Assembly (NCBI GenBank): GCA_030045295.1
Contig: JASIGD010000638.1
Coordinates: forward strand, 1-32,367
DNA: 32,367 bases
From: Streptosporangiaceae bacterium
GTDB taxonomy: Bacteria > Actinomycetota > Actinomycetes > Streptosporangiales > Streptosporangiaceae
Reading direction: 5' to 3'
The notes beneath the pieces were generated by a model that worked only from the letters and a program-made list of their open reading frames with translations, made no database searches and was not told where the DNA came from. This document shows positions 14,590-21,760 of this stretch, piece by piece. Made by a program: the position numbers and the translations under genes. How positions within the stretch are numbered: the stretch's first letter is position 1; the number at the start of each line of letters is the position of its first letter.

Positions 14590-15558
14590 CTAGGGAGTGA
14601 CGGTGACCTTGCCGACGGCCCCCTGCTCAGCGGCCTCGTGCGCGGCCACGATGTCGTCGAGGCGGACCTTGTGCACGGGCAAGGCGGTGAGGTCGCCCGC
14701 CGCGAGCGCCGCGGTGATATCGACGGCCGCCCGCTCCATCGCGGCCACCGGAACTCCGTACAGCAGGACGAACTTGACCGTGACGTTGGCGCTCATGCAG
14801 GCCCGGACGGGCAGCACCGGATCGGCAGACTCGGCCGCGTAGGTCACGATCACCGTCCCCGGCCTAGATACCGCCAGGTCGAGCGCGAGGTTGGCGCCGA
14901 GCGCCAGCTCGATCACCCGGTCGACGGCCGGGGCGAACGCGCGCACCTGCTGGGCCGCGTCCGCCGAGCGGTAGTTCACCACCAGGTCCGCGCCGGCCTT
15001 CTCGGCCAGCGCCGCCTTCCCGGGGCCGCTCACGGTCGCGATCACTCGAGCCCCGGACCGTTTGGCCAATTCGATAGCGAAGTGACCGACAGCTCCTGCA
15101 CCTCCAGCCACCAGTACGGTCTGGCCGTCCACCGGGCCGTCCGAGAGCAGGCAGTAGTGCGCGGTCATCGCCGGCACGCCGAGCTGGGCCCCGAGGTCGA
15201 ACGAGGCGCCAGCGGGCAGCGGCACGGCCTGCCGTCCCGGTACCACGGTCCACTCGGCGGCAGTCCCCCACCGGCGCCCGGCGGCTGCGAGCCACAGCCA
15301 CACCCGCTCGCCGACACGCCCCGGGTCGACTCCGGGACCGACCGCTTCGATGATGCCCGCGCCGTCCTGGTGCGGGATCTGGAATCCGTCGATGGGGCGC
15401 GGCACCGCTCCCGAGCGGGCCTTGTAGTCGGTGGGGTTTATCCCCGAGGCGCGCACCCGGACCAGAACCTCGCCAGGCCCCGGCTGGGGCCGCTCGATCT
15501 CCTCGACGCGCAGCACCTCGGCGGCCGGTCCGGTCTTGCTGTACAAGGCTGCTTTCAT
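14590..15558 (-). CDS. NADPH:quinone oxidoreductase-like MDR dehydrogenase
   Basis: A 322-residue medium-chain dehydrogenase of the zinc-free quinone reductase group. The N-terminal GroES-like domain has VRASGINPTDYKARSG and PHQDGAGIIEAVGPGV; the Rossmann domain has VLVAGGAGAVGHFAIELAK and ATVSGPGKAALAEKAGADLV. The cysteines and histidines that bind catalytic zinc in alcohol dehydrogenases are absent, as expected. It should reduce quinones or enones with NADPH. Its ATG (15558) overlaps the stop of the DUF2000 gene by four bases, so the pair is co-translated. Both probably answer to the AraC regulator encoded divergently upstream. Confidence 0.9.
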   Translation of the reverse strand: MKAALYSKTGPAAEVLRVEEIERPQPGPGEVLVRVRASGINPTDYKARSGAVPRPIDGFQIPHQDGAGIIEAVGPGVDPGRVGERVWLWLAAAGRRWGTAAEWTVVPGRQAVPLPAGASFDLGAQLGVPAMTAHYCLLSDGPVDGQTVLVAGGAGAVGHFAIELAKRSGARVIATVSGPGKAALAEKAGADLVVNYRSADAAQQVRAFAPAVDRVIELALGANLALDLAVSRPGTVIVTYAAESADPVLPVRACMSANVTVKFVLLYGVPVAAMERAAVDITAALAAGDLTALPVHKVRLDDIVAAHEAAEQGAVGKVTVTP

Positions 15559-15965
15559 GGGTGCAGCGTAACGCCCTTAAACACCTTGTCCACGGCGTTA
15601 CGCGGCCCGTGCACCGCGAGCCCGGCGAAGTCCAGGTCAGCCGCGGTGACCGCGCGCACCACGGCCCGGTTGTCGTCATCGTTGCCGGTCGCGAACATGT
15701 CCATGGTGTAGACCGCCATCGGCATCTCGCGCGCCAGCGCCCGCCGGTGCGCCTGGCGGAGCGTCTCGCCGTCGGCCGAGTAGACCACCACCGGCTGGCG
15801 GAAGAGTTCCAGGTACGTGTTCCCCGACCCGTCCTCGTACGGCTTGCCCAGGATGTCGGCCGTGCTGCCCGCGATGCCGCTGGCCAGGAACGCGGTCACG
15901 TTCAGCTTCTGCCACTGCTCGATGTCCGCGCGCACGGCAATGGCGATCTTGGTATCGAAACGCAC
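15555..15965 (-). CDS. DUF2000 family protein
   Basis: A 136-residue protein: MRFDTKIAIAVRADIEQWQKLNVTAF, then SGIAGSTADILGKPYEDGSG, PVVVYSADGETLRQAHRRAL, and MPMAVYTMDMFATGNDDDNRAVV. This matches DUF2000, a small family of peptidyl-tRNA-hydrolase-like fold without an established function. The start is GTG 15965, where the family sequence begins; no Shine-Dalgarno is visible. The genes downstream (quinone reductase, ATGA overlap) and opposite (AraC regulator, 78 bases away) form a familiar DUF2000/AraC neighbourhood. The context suggests a response to a reactive or aromatic compound, but this is only inference. Confidence 0.85.
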   Translation of the reverse strand: MRFDTKIAIAVRADIEQWQKLNVTAFLASGIAGSTADILGKPYEDGSGNTYLELFRQPVVVYSADGETLRQAHRRALAREMPMAVYTMDMFATGNDDDNRAVVRAVTAADLDFAGLAVHGPRNAVDKVFKGVTLHP

Positions 15966-16032
15966 CGCGTCATCGTGGCACGCCGGCGGCCCCGGGTCTT
16001 GAACGCTGGAGCGCGGCGAGGACCCGTACTGC

Positions 16033-16038
16033 GATAAT
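16033..16038 (+). promoter_or_regulatory. -10 box of the AraC gene, leaderless
   Basis: GATAAT (16033-16038), one base from consensus, ends five bases before the ATG at 16044. The GAGGT between them is too close to serve as a Shine-Dalgarno. No clear -35 is seen, so an activator may be needed. Confidence 0.45.
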
Positions 16039-16043
16039 GAGGT

Positions 16044-16913
16044 ATGCCTGTCAACGGCGACCCTTCGTCCCGGGACTGGGCCAGGTACTGGCGCGCGGAC
16101 GGGATGCCGGTCGAGGCGATGCGCGCGCACTTCACGTCGCACGTGTATCACCGGCACTCGCACGAGAGCTACTCCTTCGGAGTGACCGAAGCCGGCGCGC
16201 AGGCGTTCACCTGCCGTCGCGGGCGACACGTGAGCGGCGCCGGCATGGTGATGACGTTCAACCCCGACGATCCGCACGACGGCCACGCGGCCGACCCGGA
16301 CGGGTTCACCTACTGCATGGTGCACATCTGGCCGGAGTTCTTCGCCAGCCTGATCGGCGACCGGTACCCGCTTCCGCTGTTCGGCGCGCCGGTGCTCTAC
16401 GATCCAGTGACCGCGCGGTCGCTGCGCCGCCTGCACATCGTCCTGACCGGCCCAGACCGGAACATCACCGAGCTCGAACGGTACGAGCGGCTCACCGCCA
16501 CGGCCAGGCTCCTGGTCCGGCACGCATCCGGGTCCGGCCCGGCGGCGGGCCCGGCCAAGCCCGCGGGCTCTGACGCGCGTATCGCCGCGCGCATGCGCGA
16601 GCTCATGCACGACGGGCGCGCCGCCGCGGACCTGACCGCTGACGACCTGGCCGCGGCCGCCGGATGCAGCAGGTACGCCGCCTACCGAGCCTTTCGCCGG
16701 GCCTACGGGCTCGCGCCCAGTGACTACCAGCGCCAGCTAAGGGTGCGCGCGGCGCGCAGGCTGCTCTGCGGGGGCGCGGCGCCCGCGGACGCCGCCGCCG
16801 AGGCCGGGTTCGCCGACCAGGCGCACCTGACCCGCTGGTTCCGGCGGTACTACGGGGTCACCCCGGGCGCCTACCGCAGCGCGGTATACCCGCGGGACGT
16901 GGCGCACCGGTGA
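16044..16913 (+). CDS. AraC-family transcriptional regulator
   Basis: A 289-residue protein. Residues about 20-110 form the cupin-like ligand domain of AraC regulators, with HVYHRHSHESYSFGVTEAG and a further FNPDDPHDGHAA block. The two helix-turn-helix units lie at about 195-280: LTADDLAAAAGCSRYAAYRAFRRAYGLAPSDY, then AAAEAGFADQAHLTRWFRRYYGVTPGAYR. The second unit with F-ADQAHLTRWF and the GVTPGAYR ending is the family signature. It probably controls the divergent DUF2000/quinone reductase pair and itself. Its stop overlaps the GTG of the next gene by four bases. Confidence 0.92.
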   Translation: MPVNGDPSSRDWARYWRADGMPVEAMRAHFTSHVYHRHSHESYSFGVTEAGAQAFTCRRGRHVSGAGMVMTFNPDDPHDGHAADPDGFTYCMVHIWPEFFASLIGDRYPLPLFGAPVLYDPVTARSLRRLHIVLTGPDRNITELERYERLTATARLLVRHASGSGPAAGPAKPAGSDARIAARMRELMHDGRAAADLTADDLAAAAGCSRYAAYRAFRRAYGLAPSDYQRQLRVRAARRLLCGGAAPADAAAEAGFADQAHLTRWFRRYYGVTPGAYRSAVYPRDVAHR

Positions 16914-17620
16914 CCGCCAGCGCCTGGAGCACGATCGCCAGCCTGGCCACCGCGCTGGGCACGCTGATCCTCGCCGTGGCCACGTTCTCCGCGGTCAGGT
17001 CGTCAAACCTGATGGCCAAGGTCGCCCAGCAGCAGCTGCTGGTCCAGCTGCGGCCGGTGCTGACCACATCGCGCCGGGAGGACCCCACCCTCAAGATCAA
17101 CTTCGGTGACCAGAAGTGGGTGCGAGTCCCCGGCGGCGGCGCGGTGGCCGAGGTCGGCGCCGGCGACGGGTCGCTGGGCCCGGACACCCCGGTCGTGTAC
17201 CTCGCGATCGCGCTGCGCAACGCGGGCAGCGGCATCGCCGTCCTGCACGGCTGGCGCTTCTACCCAGAGTGGCACCAAGATCGGCAGCACGCTCCGCTGG
17301 AGGAATTCCGGCCGCAGACCCGGGACCTGTACATCCCGGTCGGCGATGTCGGGTTCTGGCTGGGAGCGTTCCGTGACGCCGGGCAGGCCGGGTACGACGA
17401 AGCGCGGAAGGCCATAGAAGCCCACGAGCCGTGGACGGTGGACCTGCTCTACGGTGACGGCGAGGGCGGGCAGCGGACCATCACCAGATTCACGGCGCTG
17501 CCGTTCAACCGCCCGGTCCAGGAGCCAGAACCAGGCGCGAACCCGGACCCCAGGACGGAAGTGGCCTGGCTCGCCTCGGCTAGCAGGCACTGGAACGTCG
17601 ACCGTCCTGACCCGAGATGA
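16910..17620 (+). CDS. Hypothetical membrane-anchored protein
   Basis: A 236-residue protein that I do not recognise. It starts at GTG 16910, overlapping the AraC stop (GTGA). Residues 4-30 (SAWSTIASLATALGTLILAVATFSAV) form one membrane helix, followed by a short amphipathic stretch (KVAQQQLLVQLRPVL), and then a soluble domain of about 190 residues with beta-rich character: VVYLAIALRNAGSGIAVLHGWRF, RDLYIPVGDVGFWLG, PWTVDLLYGDGEGGQRTITRF. The 'ALRNAGSGIA' block resembles a phrase found in many bacterial proteins with one N-terminal helix and a beta-sandwich. Coupling to the AraC gene suggests shared expression. Function unknown. Confidence 0.7.
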   Translation: MTASAWSTIASLATALGTLILAVATFSAVRSSNLMAKVAQQQLLVQLRPVLTTSRREDPTLKINFGDQKWVRVPGGGAVAEVGAGDGSLGPDTPVVYLAIALRNAGSGIAVLHGWRFYPEWHQDRQHAPLEEFRPQTRDLYIPVGDVGFWLGAFRDAGQAGYDEARKAIEAHEPWTVDLLYGDGEGGQRTITRFTALPFNRPVQEPEPGANPDPRTEVAWLASASRHWNVDRPDPR

Positions 17621-17748
17621 CCCCGCTGACCGGGCGCGCACAGCGATATCTCAGCCAATTCCCACGTCAGTACGGCGATTTCTGAGCGCTTACCTCTGGT
17701 ACTGTCGCGTTCCTTCTATGACAATTGGGTATCAAACTTTACCTAGGC

Positions 17749-17766
17749 GTCACAGATTCGTGACAC
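17749..17766. promoter_or_regulatory. Inverted repeat upstream of the protease gene
   Basis: GTCAC-N6-GTGAC (within 17749-17766) lies about 25 bases upstream of the protease start in a comparatively AT-rich 169-base gap. Just before it TATGAC (17717-17722) and TACCTA (17740-17745) are 17 bases apart and may be a promoter. The repeat could be an operator over the transcript start. Confidence 0.35.
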
Positions 17767-17789
17767 AGCGAGGCGGGTGACCGGAACAG

Positions 17790-18692
17790 GTGCGGTTGCG
17801 AGCGGGGCGGCGAGCCGGGCGGCGTCCGCCTGTTCGCGACGACCAGGAGCGCCCGGCCGCCAGCAATAGCGGCCCGCGCAAGCGGGCACGCTGGTTTACC
17901 CGGCCACCGGTCAGCGCAGCGCTGGTCACCGTGCTGACCTTCGGCATCGTCGTCACGGTTACCCCGGCCGACGGCGCGCCCGGCGACATCTTGTCCGGCT
18001 TCGCGCGGGCGGTACGGCACCTGGTGACGCCCTCGCAAAACGGGCAGGACTTCGCGGGCACCGCGGCCGTCGGCGCGCTGTTCACCACGGCGGGGGGCAA
18101 GCTCGGCGGTCACTTCTGCACCGCGAGCGTGGTCAACAGCCCGCATGGTGACCTGGTCGTCACCGCCGCGCACTGCGTCACCGGCACCTCCGGCGCCCTC
18201 GCGTTCGTGCCCGGCTACCACAGCGGCGCTACCCCGTACGGGGTGTGGACCGTGACCAAGGTGTACGTGGACCGTTCATGGAGTTCCTCGGCCGACCCCG
18301 ACGACGACTTCGCCTTCCTGAAGGTCAGCCAGCCCGGCTCGATCGTGCCCATCGAGGATGTCACGGGCGCCGAACAGCTCCGGACCGGCACCCCGGCCCG
18401 CCAGCTGGTCGAGGTCATCGGGTATCCCGACGCCGCGAACGTGCCGATCACCTGCCAGAACTGGACCACGCAGCCCATGGCCGATCAACTTGAGTTCGAC
18501 TGCGGCGGCTATACCGACGGGACGAGCGGCGGGCCCTTCCTGACCGACGTCAGCCCGCGGACCGGGCAGGGCACGGTCATCGGGGTGATAGGCGGGTACG
18601 AGCAGGGCGGCTTGACCCCGCAGGTCTCGTACTCGGCCATGTTCGGCGCGAACGTAGCGGCCCTGTACCAGACGGCGGTGGCCGGCGGCTGA
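17790..18692 (+). CDS. Secreted trypsin-like serine protease
   Basis: A 300-residue chymotrypsin-fold protease. The N-terminus is long and basic (residues 1-39) followed by a hydrophobic stretch, VSAALVTVLTFGIVVTVTPA (41-60), and an ADGA sequence that could be cut by signal peptidase. The triad is visible: His128 in VTAAHC, Asp171-173 in DPDDDFAFLKV, and Ser246 in GTSGGP. Four cysteines (110, 129, 222, 238) would give two disulfides, consistent with export. The protein resembles trypsin-like/V8-like proteases of actinobacteria. The start GTG 17790 has no good ribosome binding site; a later start is possible, since the first 30 residues are unconserved. A hairpin covers the stop codon. Substrate unknown. 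Confidence 0.88.
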   Translation: MRLRAGRRAGRRPPVRDDQERPAASNSGPRKRARWFTRPPVSAALVTVLTFGIVVTVTPADGAPGDILSGFARAVRHLVTPSQNGQDFAGTAAVGALFTTAGGKLGGHFCTASVVNSPHGDLVVTAAHCVTGTSGALAFVPGYHSGATPYGVWTVTKVYVDRSWSSSADPDDDFAFLKVSQPGSIVPIEDVTGAEQLRTGTPARQLVEVIGYPDAANVPITCQNWTTQPMADQLEFDCGGYTDGTSGGPFLTDVSPRTGQGTVIGVIGGYEQGGLTPQVSYSAMFGANVAALYQTAVAGG

Positions 18693-18711
18693 CCGCTGGC
18701 CGGCTTTGATT
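18680..18711 (+). terminator. Hairpin terminator at the protease stop
   Basis: GGCCGGCGG (18680-18688) pairs with CCGCTGGCC (18693-18701) over nine positions with one G-U, a four-base loop CTGA that contains the stop codon start, and then GGCTTTGATT. The T tract is short. It lies between convergent genes. Confidence 0.45.
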
Positions 18712-19664
18712 CAGCCCGGGACGGGCGGCGGGACGATCTCGTCGATCTGGGCCAGTTCGGCCGCGGACGGGATCCACTCCGATGCCGCCGCGTTCGCCTT
18801 GACCTGCTCGGGAGTCATCGCTCCGGCGATCACGGACGAGCAGCCGGGCTGCGCCGCGAGAGCGCCGATCGCGGTCTCCAGGATCGTGACCCCGTGCGCC
18901 TGAGCCCAGGCGATCAGCGCTTCGACCTTGACCAGCTTGTCCTCGGTGACGTAGCCCGGGCGGCTGGCCAGCCTGCTTCCGGACGGGATCGCCTGCCCGC
19001 GCCGGACCTTGCCGGTCAGCAGCCCGTTGGCCAGCGGGAAATAGGGCAGCACGCCCAGCCCGAAATGCCTGGCGGCGGGCACGACTTCCGTCTCCGCGCC
19101 GCGTTCGAGCAGCGACCAGTGATTCTGGGCGGACACGAACGGGGTGCGGCCGGCGGTCGCCGCCAGGTGCGCGGCATCGGCGAGCTGCCAGCCGGAGAAA
19201 TTGGAATGGCCGATATAGCGGACCTTGCCCTCGGTGACCAGCTCGTGCAGGGCCGCGAGGGTTTCCTCGACCGGGGTGACCGGATCCGGCGTGTGCAGCT
19301 GGTACAGATCGATGTAATCCGTGCGCAGCCGGCGCAGCGACTCGGTGACGGCCCGCCGGATGTAGGCCCGGCCGCCCTTGGCGCCCGCCGCCGGCCCGTA
19401 TCCCATGTCCGCCTTCTGGTGGCCGAACTTCGTGGCCAGCACGACCTGGTCCCTGCGGCCGCCGAGGATCTCGCCGAGCGCGCTTTCCGACCCGCCGCCA
19501 TTGCCGTACGTGTCTGAGGTGTCCAACAAGGTGATGCCAGCGTCGATGGCCGCGTCTACCACCGCGCTCGCCCCGGCCACGCCGAGGCGCCCGCCGAAGT
19601 TGTTGCAACCCAGTCCGACCACCGATACCAGCAGTCCCGATTCGCCCAGCGGCCTGTAGCGCAT
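18711..19664 (-). CDS. Aldo/keto reductase
   Basis: A 317-residue (alpha/beta)8 NADPH-dependent oxidoreductase. The catalytic tetrad is present: Asp48 and Tyr53 in LLDTSDTYGNG, Lys79 in VLATKFG, and His124 in LYQLHTPDP. VRYIGHSNFSGWQLADA and the cofactor block SVIAGAMTPEQVKANAAA are typical of the YajO/IolS-like AKR group. It would reduce aldehydes or ketones; the natural substrate is unknown. The start is ATG 19664 with no Shine-Dalgarno but a TAAACT box six bases upstream, suggesting a leaderless transcript. It is convergent with the protease gene and divergent from the anti-sigma-like gene. Confidence 0.92.
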   Translation of the reverse strand: MRYRPLGESGLLVSVVGLGCNNFGGRLGVAGASAVVDAAIDAGITLLDTSDTYGNGGGSESALGEILGGRRDQVVLATKFGHQKADMGYGPAAGAKGGRAYIRRAVTESLRRLRTDYIDLYQLHTPDPVTPVEETLAALHELVTEGKVRYIGHSNFSGWQLADAAHLAATAGRTPFVSAQNHWSLLERGAETEVVPAARHFGLGVLPYFPLANGLLTGKVRRGQAIPSGSRLASRPGYVTEDKLVKVEALIAWAQAHGVTILETAIGALAAQPGCSSVIAGAMTPEQVKANAAASEWIPSAAELAQIDEIVPPPVPG

Positions 19665-19670
19665 GAGGTC

Positions 19671-19676
19671 AGTTTA
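19671..19676 (-). promoter_or_regulatory. -10-like box of the aldo/keto reductase gene
   Basis: TAAACT on the minus strand ends six bases before the ATG at 19664; this is TANNNT at leaderless spacing. No clear -35 is visible. Confidence 0.4.
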
Positions 19677-19775
19677 TGGATGGCGGTGACCTCGCGCCGG
19701 GCCGGCGCTGGCCGAAACGGCCACGGCCCGCCGGGGTAGATGAGATGATCTCGGCAACAGGTGGAGGGACTCGAC

Positions 19776-20450
19776 ATGGAAGCGCCCGCCGACAATCCCC
19801 GGCCGCGGGGGCCTGATGACGGGCTGCGGCCGGAGGACGCGAATCCCGCGCGAACGCGGCGCCGCGCCGACGCCCCGCGTGCGGCGGTCCTCGGCTCCCT
19901 GACCATCGCGGGACATCCCGACCAGGTCGGCCCGGCCCGGGCCTTCGTGGTCCGGACGCTGAGCGCCGACCAGGGGGGCGCGGACGCTGACGCGGCGGCG
20001 CTGCTGACGTCAGAAATCGTCACGAACGCCATACAGCACAGCAGGTCGGGTGCCGCAGGCGGAACCGTCACCGTCGTCGTCATCGGGGTGCCAGGCGGCA
20101 TTCTCGTCGAGATCATCGACGGCGGTTCGGCTGGCGCTCCGATCGTGAAGGGCGACTTGTACGCGGCGCAGGGACACGGTCTGTTCCTGGTTCACCGTCT
20201 GGCCGCCCAGTGGGGCTATCACCGGGACTCAGCCAGTACCACGGTCTGGTTCCACCTGCCGGCCGGAGGCAACCAGCAGCAGGCCGGCCAGCAGCCGGGT
20301 CGGGAAGCAAGCCGAGACCCCGACCGCGCGCGGCGCGCCGAAGAGCGCCTGCCGGGCAACGAACCTTACCGGACCGGCACGGAACCGTACCGGACCCCGC
20401 CGACCCGGCGTCCGGCCGTGGCGATGCCATCTGGGTCGCCTCTCGCCTGA
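19776..20450 (+). CDS. RsbW-like ATP-binding protein (anti-sigma-factor kinase family)
   Basis: A 224-residue protein. Residues about 40-155 form a GHKL ATPase domain of the HATPase_c_2 type: FVVRTLSADQG, the N box LLTSEIVTNAIQHS, VEIIDGG as the G1 region and GHGLFLVHRLAAQWGYH as the G2 region, ending with TTVWFHLP. Such proteins are abundant in actinobacteria and usually act on anti-anti-sigma partners; no partner is encoded nearby. The N-terminal 35 residues and the C-terminal 65 are disordered, Pro/Arg/Gln-rich, with a small repeat PYRTGTEPYRT. The start ATG 19776 has GGAGG eight bases upstream; a GTG at 19761 overlaps that site and is rejected. Confidence 0.87.
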   Translation: MEAPADNPRPRGPDDGLRPEDANPARTRRRADAPRAAVLGSLTIAGHPDQVGPARAFVVRTLSADQGGADADAAALLTSEIVTNAIQHSRSGAAGGTVTVVVIGVPGGILVEIIDGGSAGAPIVKGDLYAAQGHGLFLVHRLAAQWGYHRDSASTTVWFHLPAGGNQQQAGQQPGREASRDPDRARRAEERLPGNEPYRTGTEPYRTPPTRRPAVAMPSGSPLA

Positions 20451-20456
20451 TCGGGT

Positions 20457-20462
20457 CAGAAT
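20457..20462 (+). promoter_or_regulatory. -10-like box of the 20470 methyltransferase gene
   Basis: CAGAAT ends seven bases before the ATG at 20470, and no Shine-Dalgarno separates them. Five of six bases fit the -10 consensus. This is consistent with a leaderless transcript. Confidence 0.35.
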
Positions 20463-20469
20463 AAGACGC

Positions 20470-21276
20470 ATGACCAAGGCACCACGCCCGTACGGGACCG
20501 GGCCCGGGACGATCACACCAGACGGCTGTGCCGTCGACTTCTACGCGCAGATGCCTGATTACGGCGAAGCCGCCATCGTGCACGCCGCCGCGGGCGCCGG
20601 GGCGTGCGTTCTCGAACTCGGCTGCGGCGCCGGCCGGATCACCCGCCCGCTGGCTGCGCTCGGCCACGAGGTCGTCGCGGTCGATGAGTCAACGGAGATG
20701 CTGGAGCACGTGCGCGACGCCGAGACCGTGTGCGCGCGGATCGAGGATCTGCGTCTCGGCCGCCGGTTCGGCGCCGTCTTGCTCGCATCGCACCTGATCA
20801 ACGCGGATGACGATACCCGCGGTGCCTTCCTGGCCGCGTGCCGGCGTCATGTCGCCCACGACGGGTGCGTCATCGTTCAGCAGCACCCGCCGGAATGGTT
20901 TGCGGCCGTCGCCGAGACCGAGATCACGCGGGACGGCGTCATCTACCGGATGCGCGACGTGTCACATCCGGCACCGAACCAGGCGTCGGCCACCGTCGAA
21001 TACCTGGTCGGCGACAAGCGCTGGACGCAGACGTTCACGGCCACCCGCCTCGACGAGACCGAGCTAGCGGCCGCGCTCGCCGCGGCCGGGCTGCGCCTTG
21101 ATCGTTACCTCACCGAGGACCGCGGTTGGTTCCGCGCCGTTCCGGCCGACCCGGCGGCCGGAACGGCGCCTCAGACAACCTTCGCCCCGCAGGCCTCAGC
21201 AGTTGTCCCCGACGCTGCCGCTGACACGATCGTGGACAAAAACCCCCGGGAATCCGGCGGTTTCTGTCCACGATAA
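20470..21276 (+). CDS. Class I SAM-dependent methyltransferase
   Basis: A 268-residue protein. Motif I is VLELGCGAGRITRPLAALGH, the acidic residue follows in VVAVDESTEML, and a post-I region GAVLLASHLINADDD precedes the C-terminal beta strands (EYLVGDKRWTQTFTATRLDETEL). The fold is that of small-molecule methyltransferases; the substrate is unknown. The last 30 or so residues (from QTTFAPQASAV) look unconserved, and the final 15 codons and stop lie inside a long inverted repeat (21229-21274), so the C-terminus may have been remodelled by that element. It is convergent with the DUF5302 gene. Confidence 0.85.
   Translation: MTKAPRPYGTGPGTITPDGCAVDFYAQMPDYGEAAIVHAAAGAGACVLELGCGAGRITRPLAALGHEVVAVDESTEMLEHVRDAETVCARIEDLRLGRRFGAVLLASHLINADDDTRGAFLAACRRHVAHDGCVIVQQHPPEWFAAVAETEITRDGVIYRMRDVSHPAPNQASATVEYLVGDKRWTQTFTATRLDETELAAALAAAGLRLDRYLTEDRGWFRAVPADPAAGTAPQTTFAPQASAVVPDAAADTIVDKNPRESGGFCPR
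21229..21274. repeat. Long inverted repeat across the methyltransferase stop
   Basis: ATCGTGGACA (21229-21238) and TGTCCACGAT (21265-21274) pair perfectly over 10 bases; after one A/C mismatch AAACC (21240-21244) pairs with GGTTT (21259-21263); the loop is 14 bases. It could be a bidirectional terminator for the convergent genes, although no T tract follows on the plus strand. Each arm contains a sequence close to the actinobacterial DnaA box TTGTCCACA (TTGTCCACG and CTGTCCACG), in opposite orientations. Confidence 0.6.
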
Positions 21277-21318
21277 TGATTTCGGGTATCAGCGCAGCCG
21301 CCCCGGTCCCGGACCCGA

Positions 21319-21337
21319 GCAGGACGATAGGTCCTGC
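21319..21337. terminator. Short hairpin between convergent genes
   Basis: GCAGGAC (21319-21325) and GTCCTGC (21331-21337) form a seven-base stem with a five-base loop in the gap between the methyltransferase and DUF5302 genes. No T tract follows on either strand, so termination is only possible, not shown. Confidence 0.25.
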
Positions 21338-21352
21338 CTCACCTACGTGGAG

Positions 21353-21631
21353 CTAGCCGCCGCTCTTGCGGCGGAACGAACGGCGGGTCGAGGCGGGGCC
21401 GTGCGAGCCGTGCACCTTGCCGGTGTCCTGCGCGCCTTCCGCGTTGGCGCTGGCGTGTGCGTCGCGCTTGCGATCCAGCGCCTCGCGAAACTTGCGCTTC
21501 ACCTCATCGAGGTCGGGCTTTGCCGTGTTCGGCTCGGCGGCCCGCGGTGGCGCGTCATCCGGCTGGCGGGCGGCGCCAGCGGGCTTGGCGGTGCCCGGTG
21601 CAGCCTCAGCTCCGGATTGCTCGGCAGCCAT
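21353..21631 (-). CDS. DUF5302 family protein
   Basis: A 92-residue, highly charged, low-complexity protein. The N-terminal half is Ala/Pro/Glu-rich and unconserved. The second half, DLDEVKRKFREALDRKRDAH followed by GKVHGSHGPASTRRSFRRKSGG, matches the conserved DUF5302 core of actinobacteria. The start ATG 21631 has an excellent AGGAGG five bases upstream. It is probably a small, basic, possibly nucleic-acid-associated protein; no function is established. It is convergent with the methyltransferase and divergent from the spermidine-synthase-like gene. Confidence 0.85.
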   Translation of the reverse strand: MAAEQSGAEAAPGTAKPAGAARQPDDAPPRAAEPNTAKPDLDEVKRKFREALDRKRDAHASANAEGAQDTGKVHGSHGPASTRRSFRRKSGG

Positions 21632-21723
21632 GCGGACCTCCTGCGGCTCGAGAAGTACCTTTCACAGCCTCGCACACGCGGGCCAGGTTCTTCGAGCCCA
21701 TTGCCGCTCGAGGATCACGCGCG

Positions 21724-21753
21724 TCGACCGCTGGCGAAGCAAACGCCCATACT
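21724..21753 (+). promoter_or_regulatory. Promoter of the spermidine-synthase-like gene, leaderless
   Basis: TCGACC (21724-21729) and CATACT (21748-21753) are 18 bases apart. The -10 box ends seven bases before the ATG at 21761, which has no Shine-Dalgarno, so transcription probably starts at the start codon. Confidence 0.5.
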
Positions 21754-21760
21754 TGCAGTC

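Noticed and set aside
21098..21760. Extension of the spermidine-synthase-like protein to an upstream start
   Set aside because: The extra 221 codons read through the methyltransferase end, the inverted repeat and the DUF5302 gene in the wrong frame; ATG 21761 has its own promoter.
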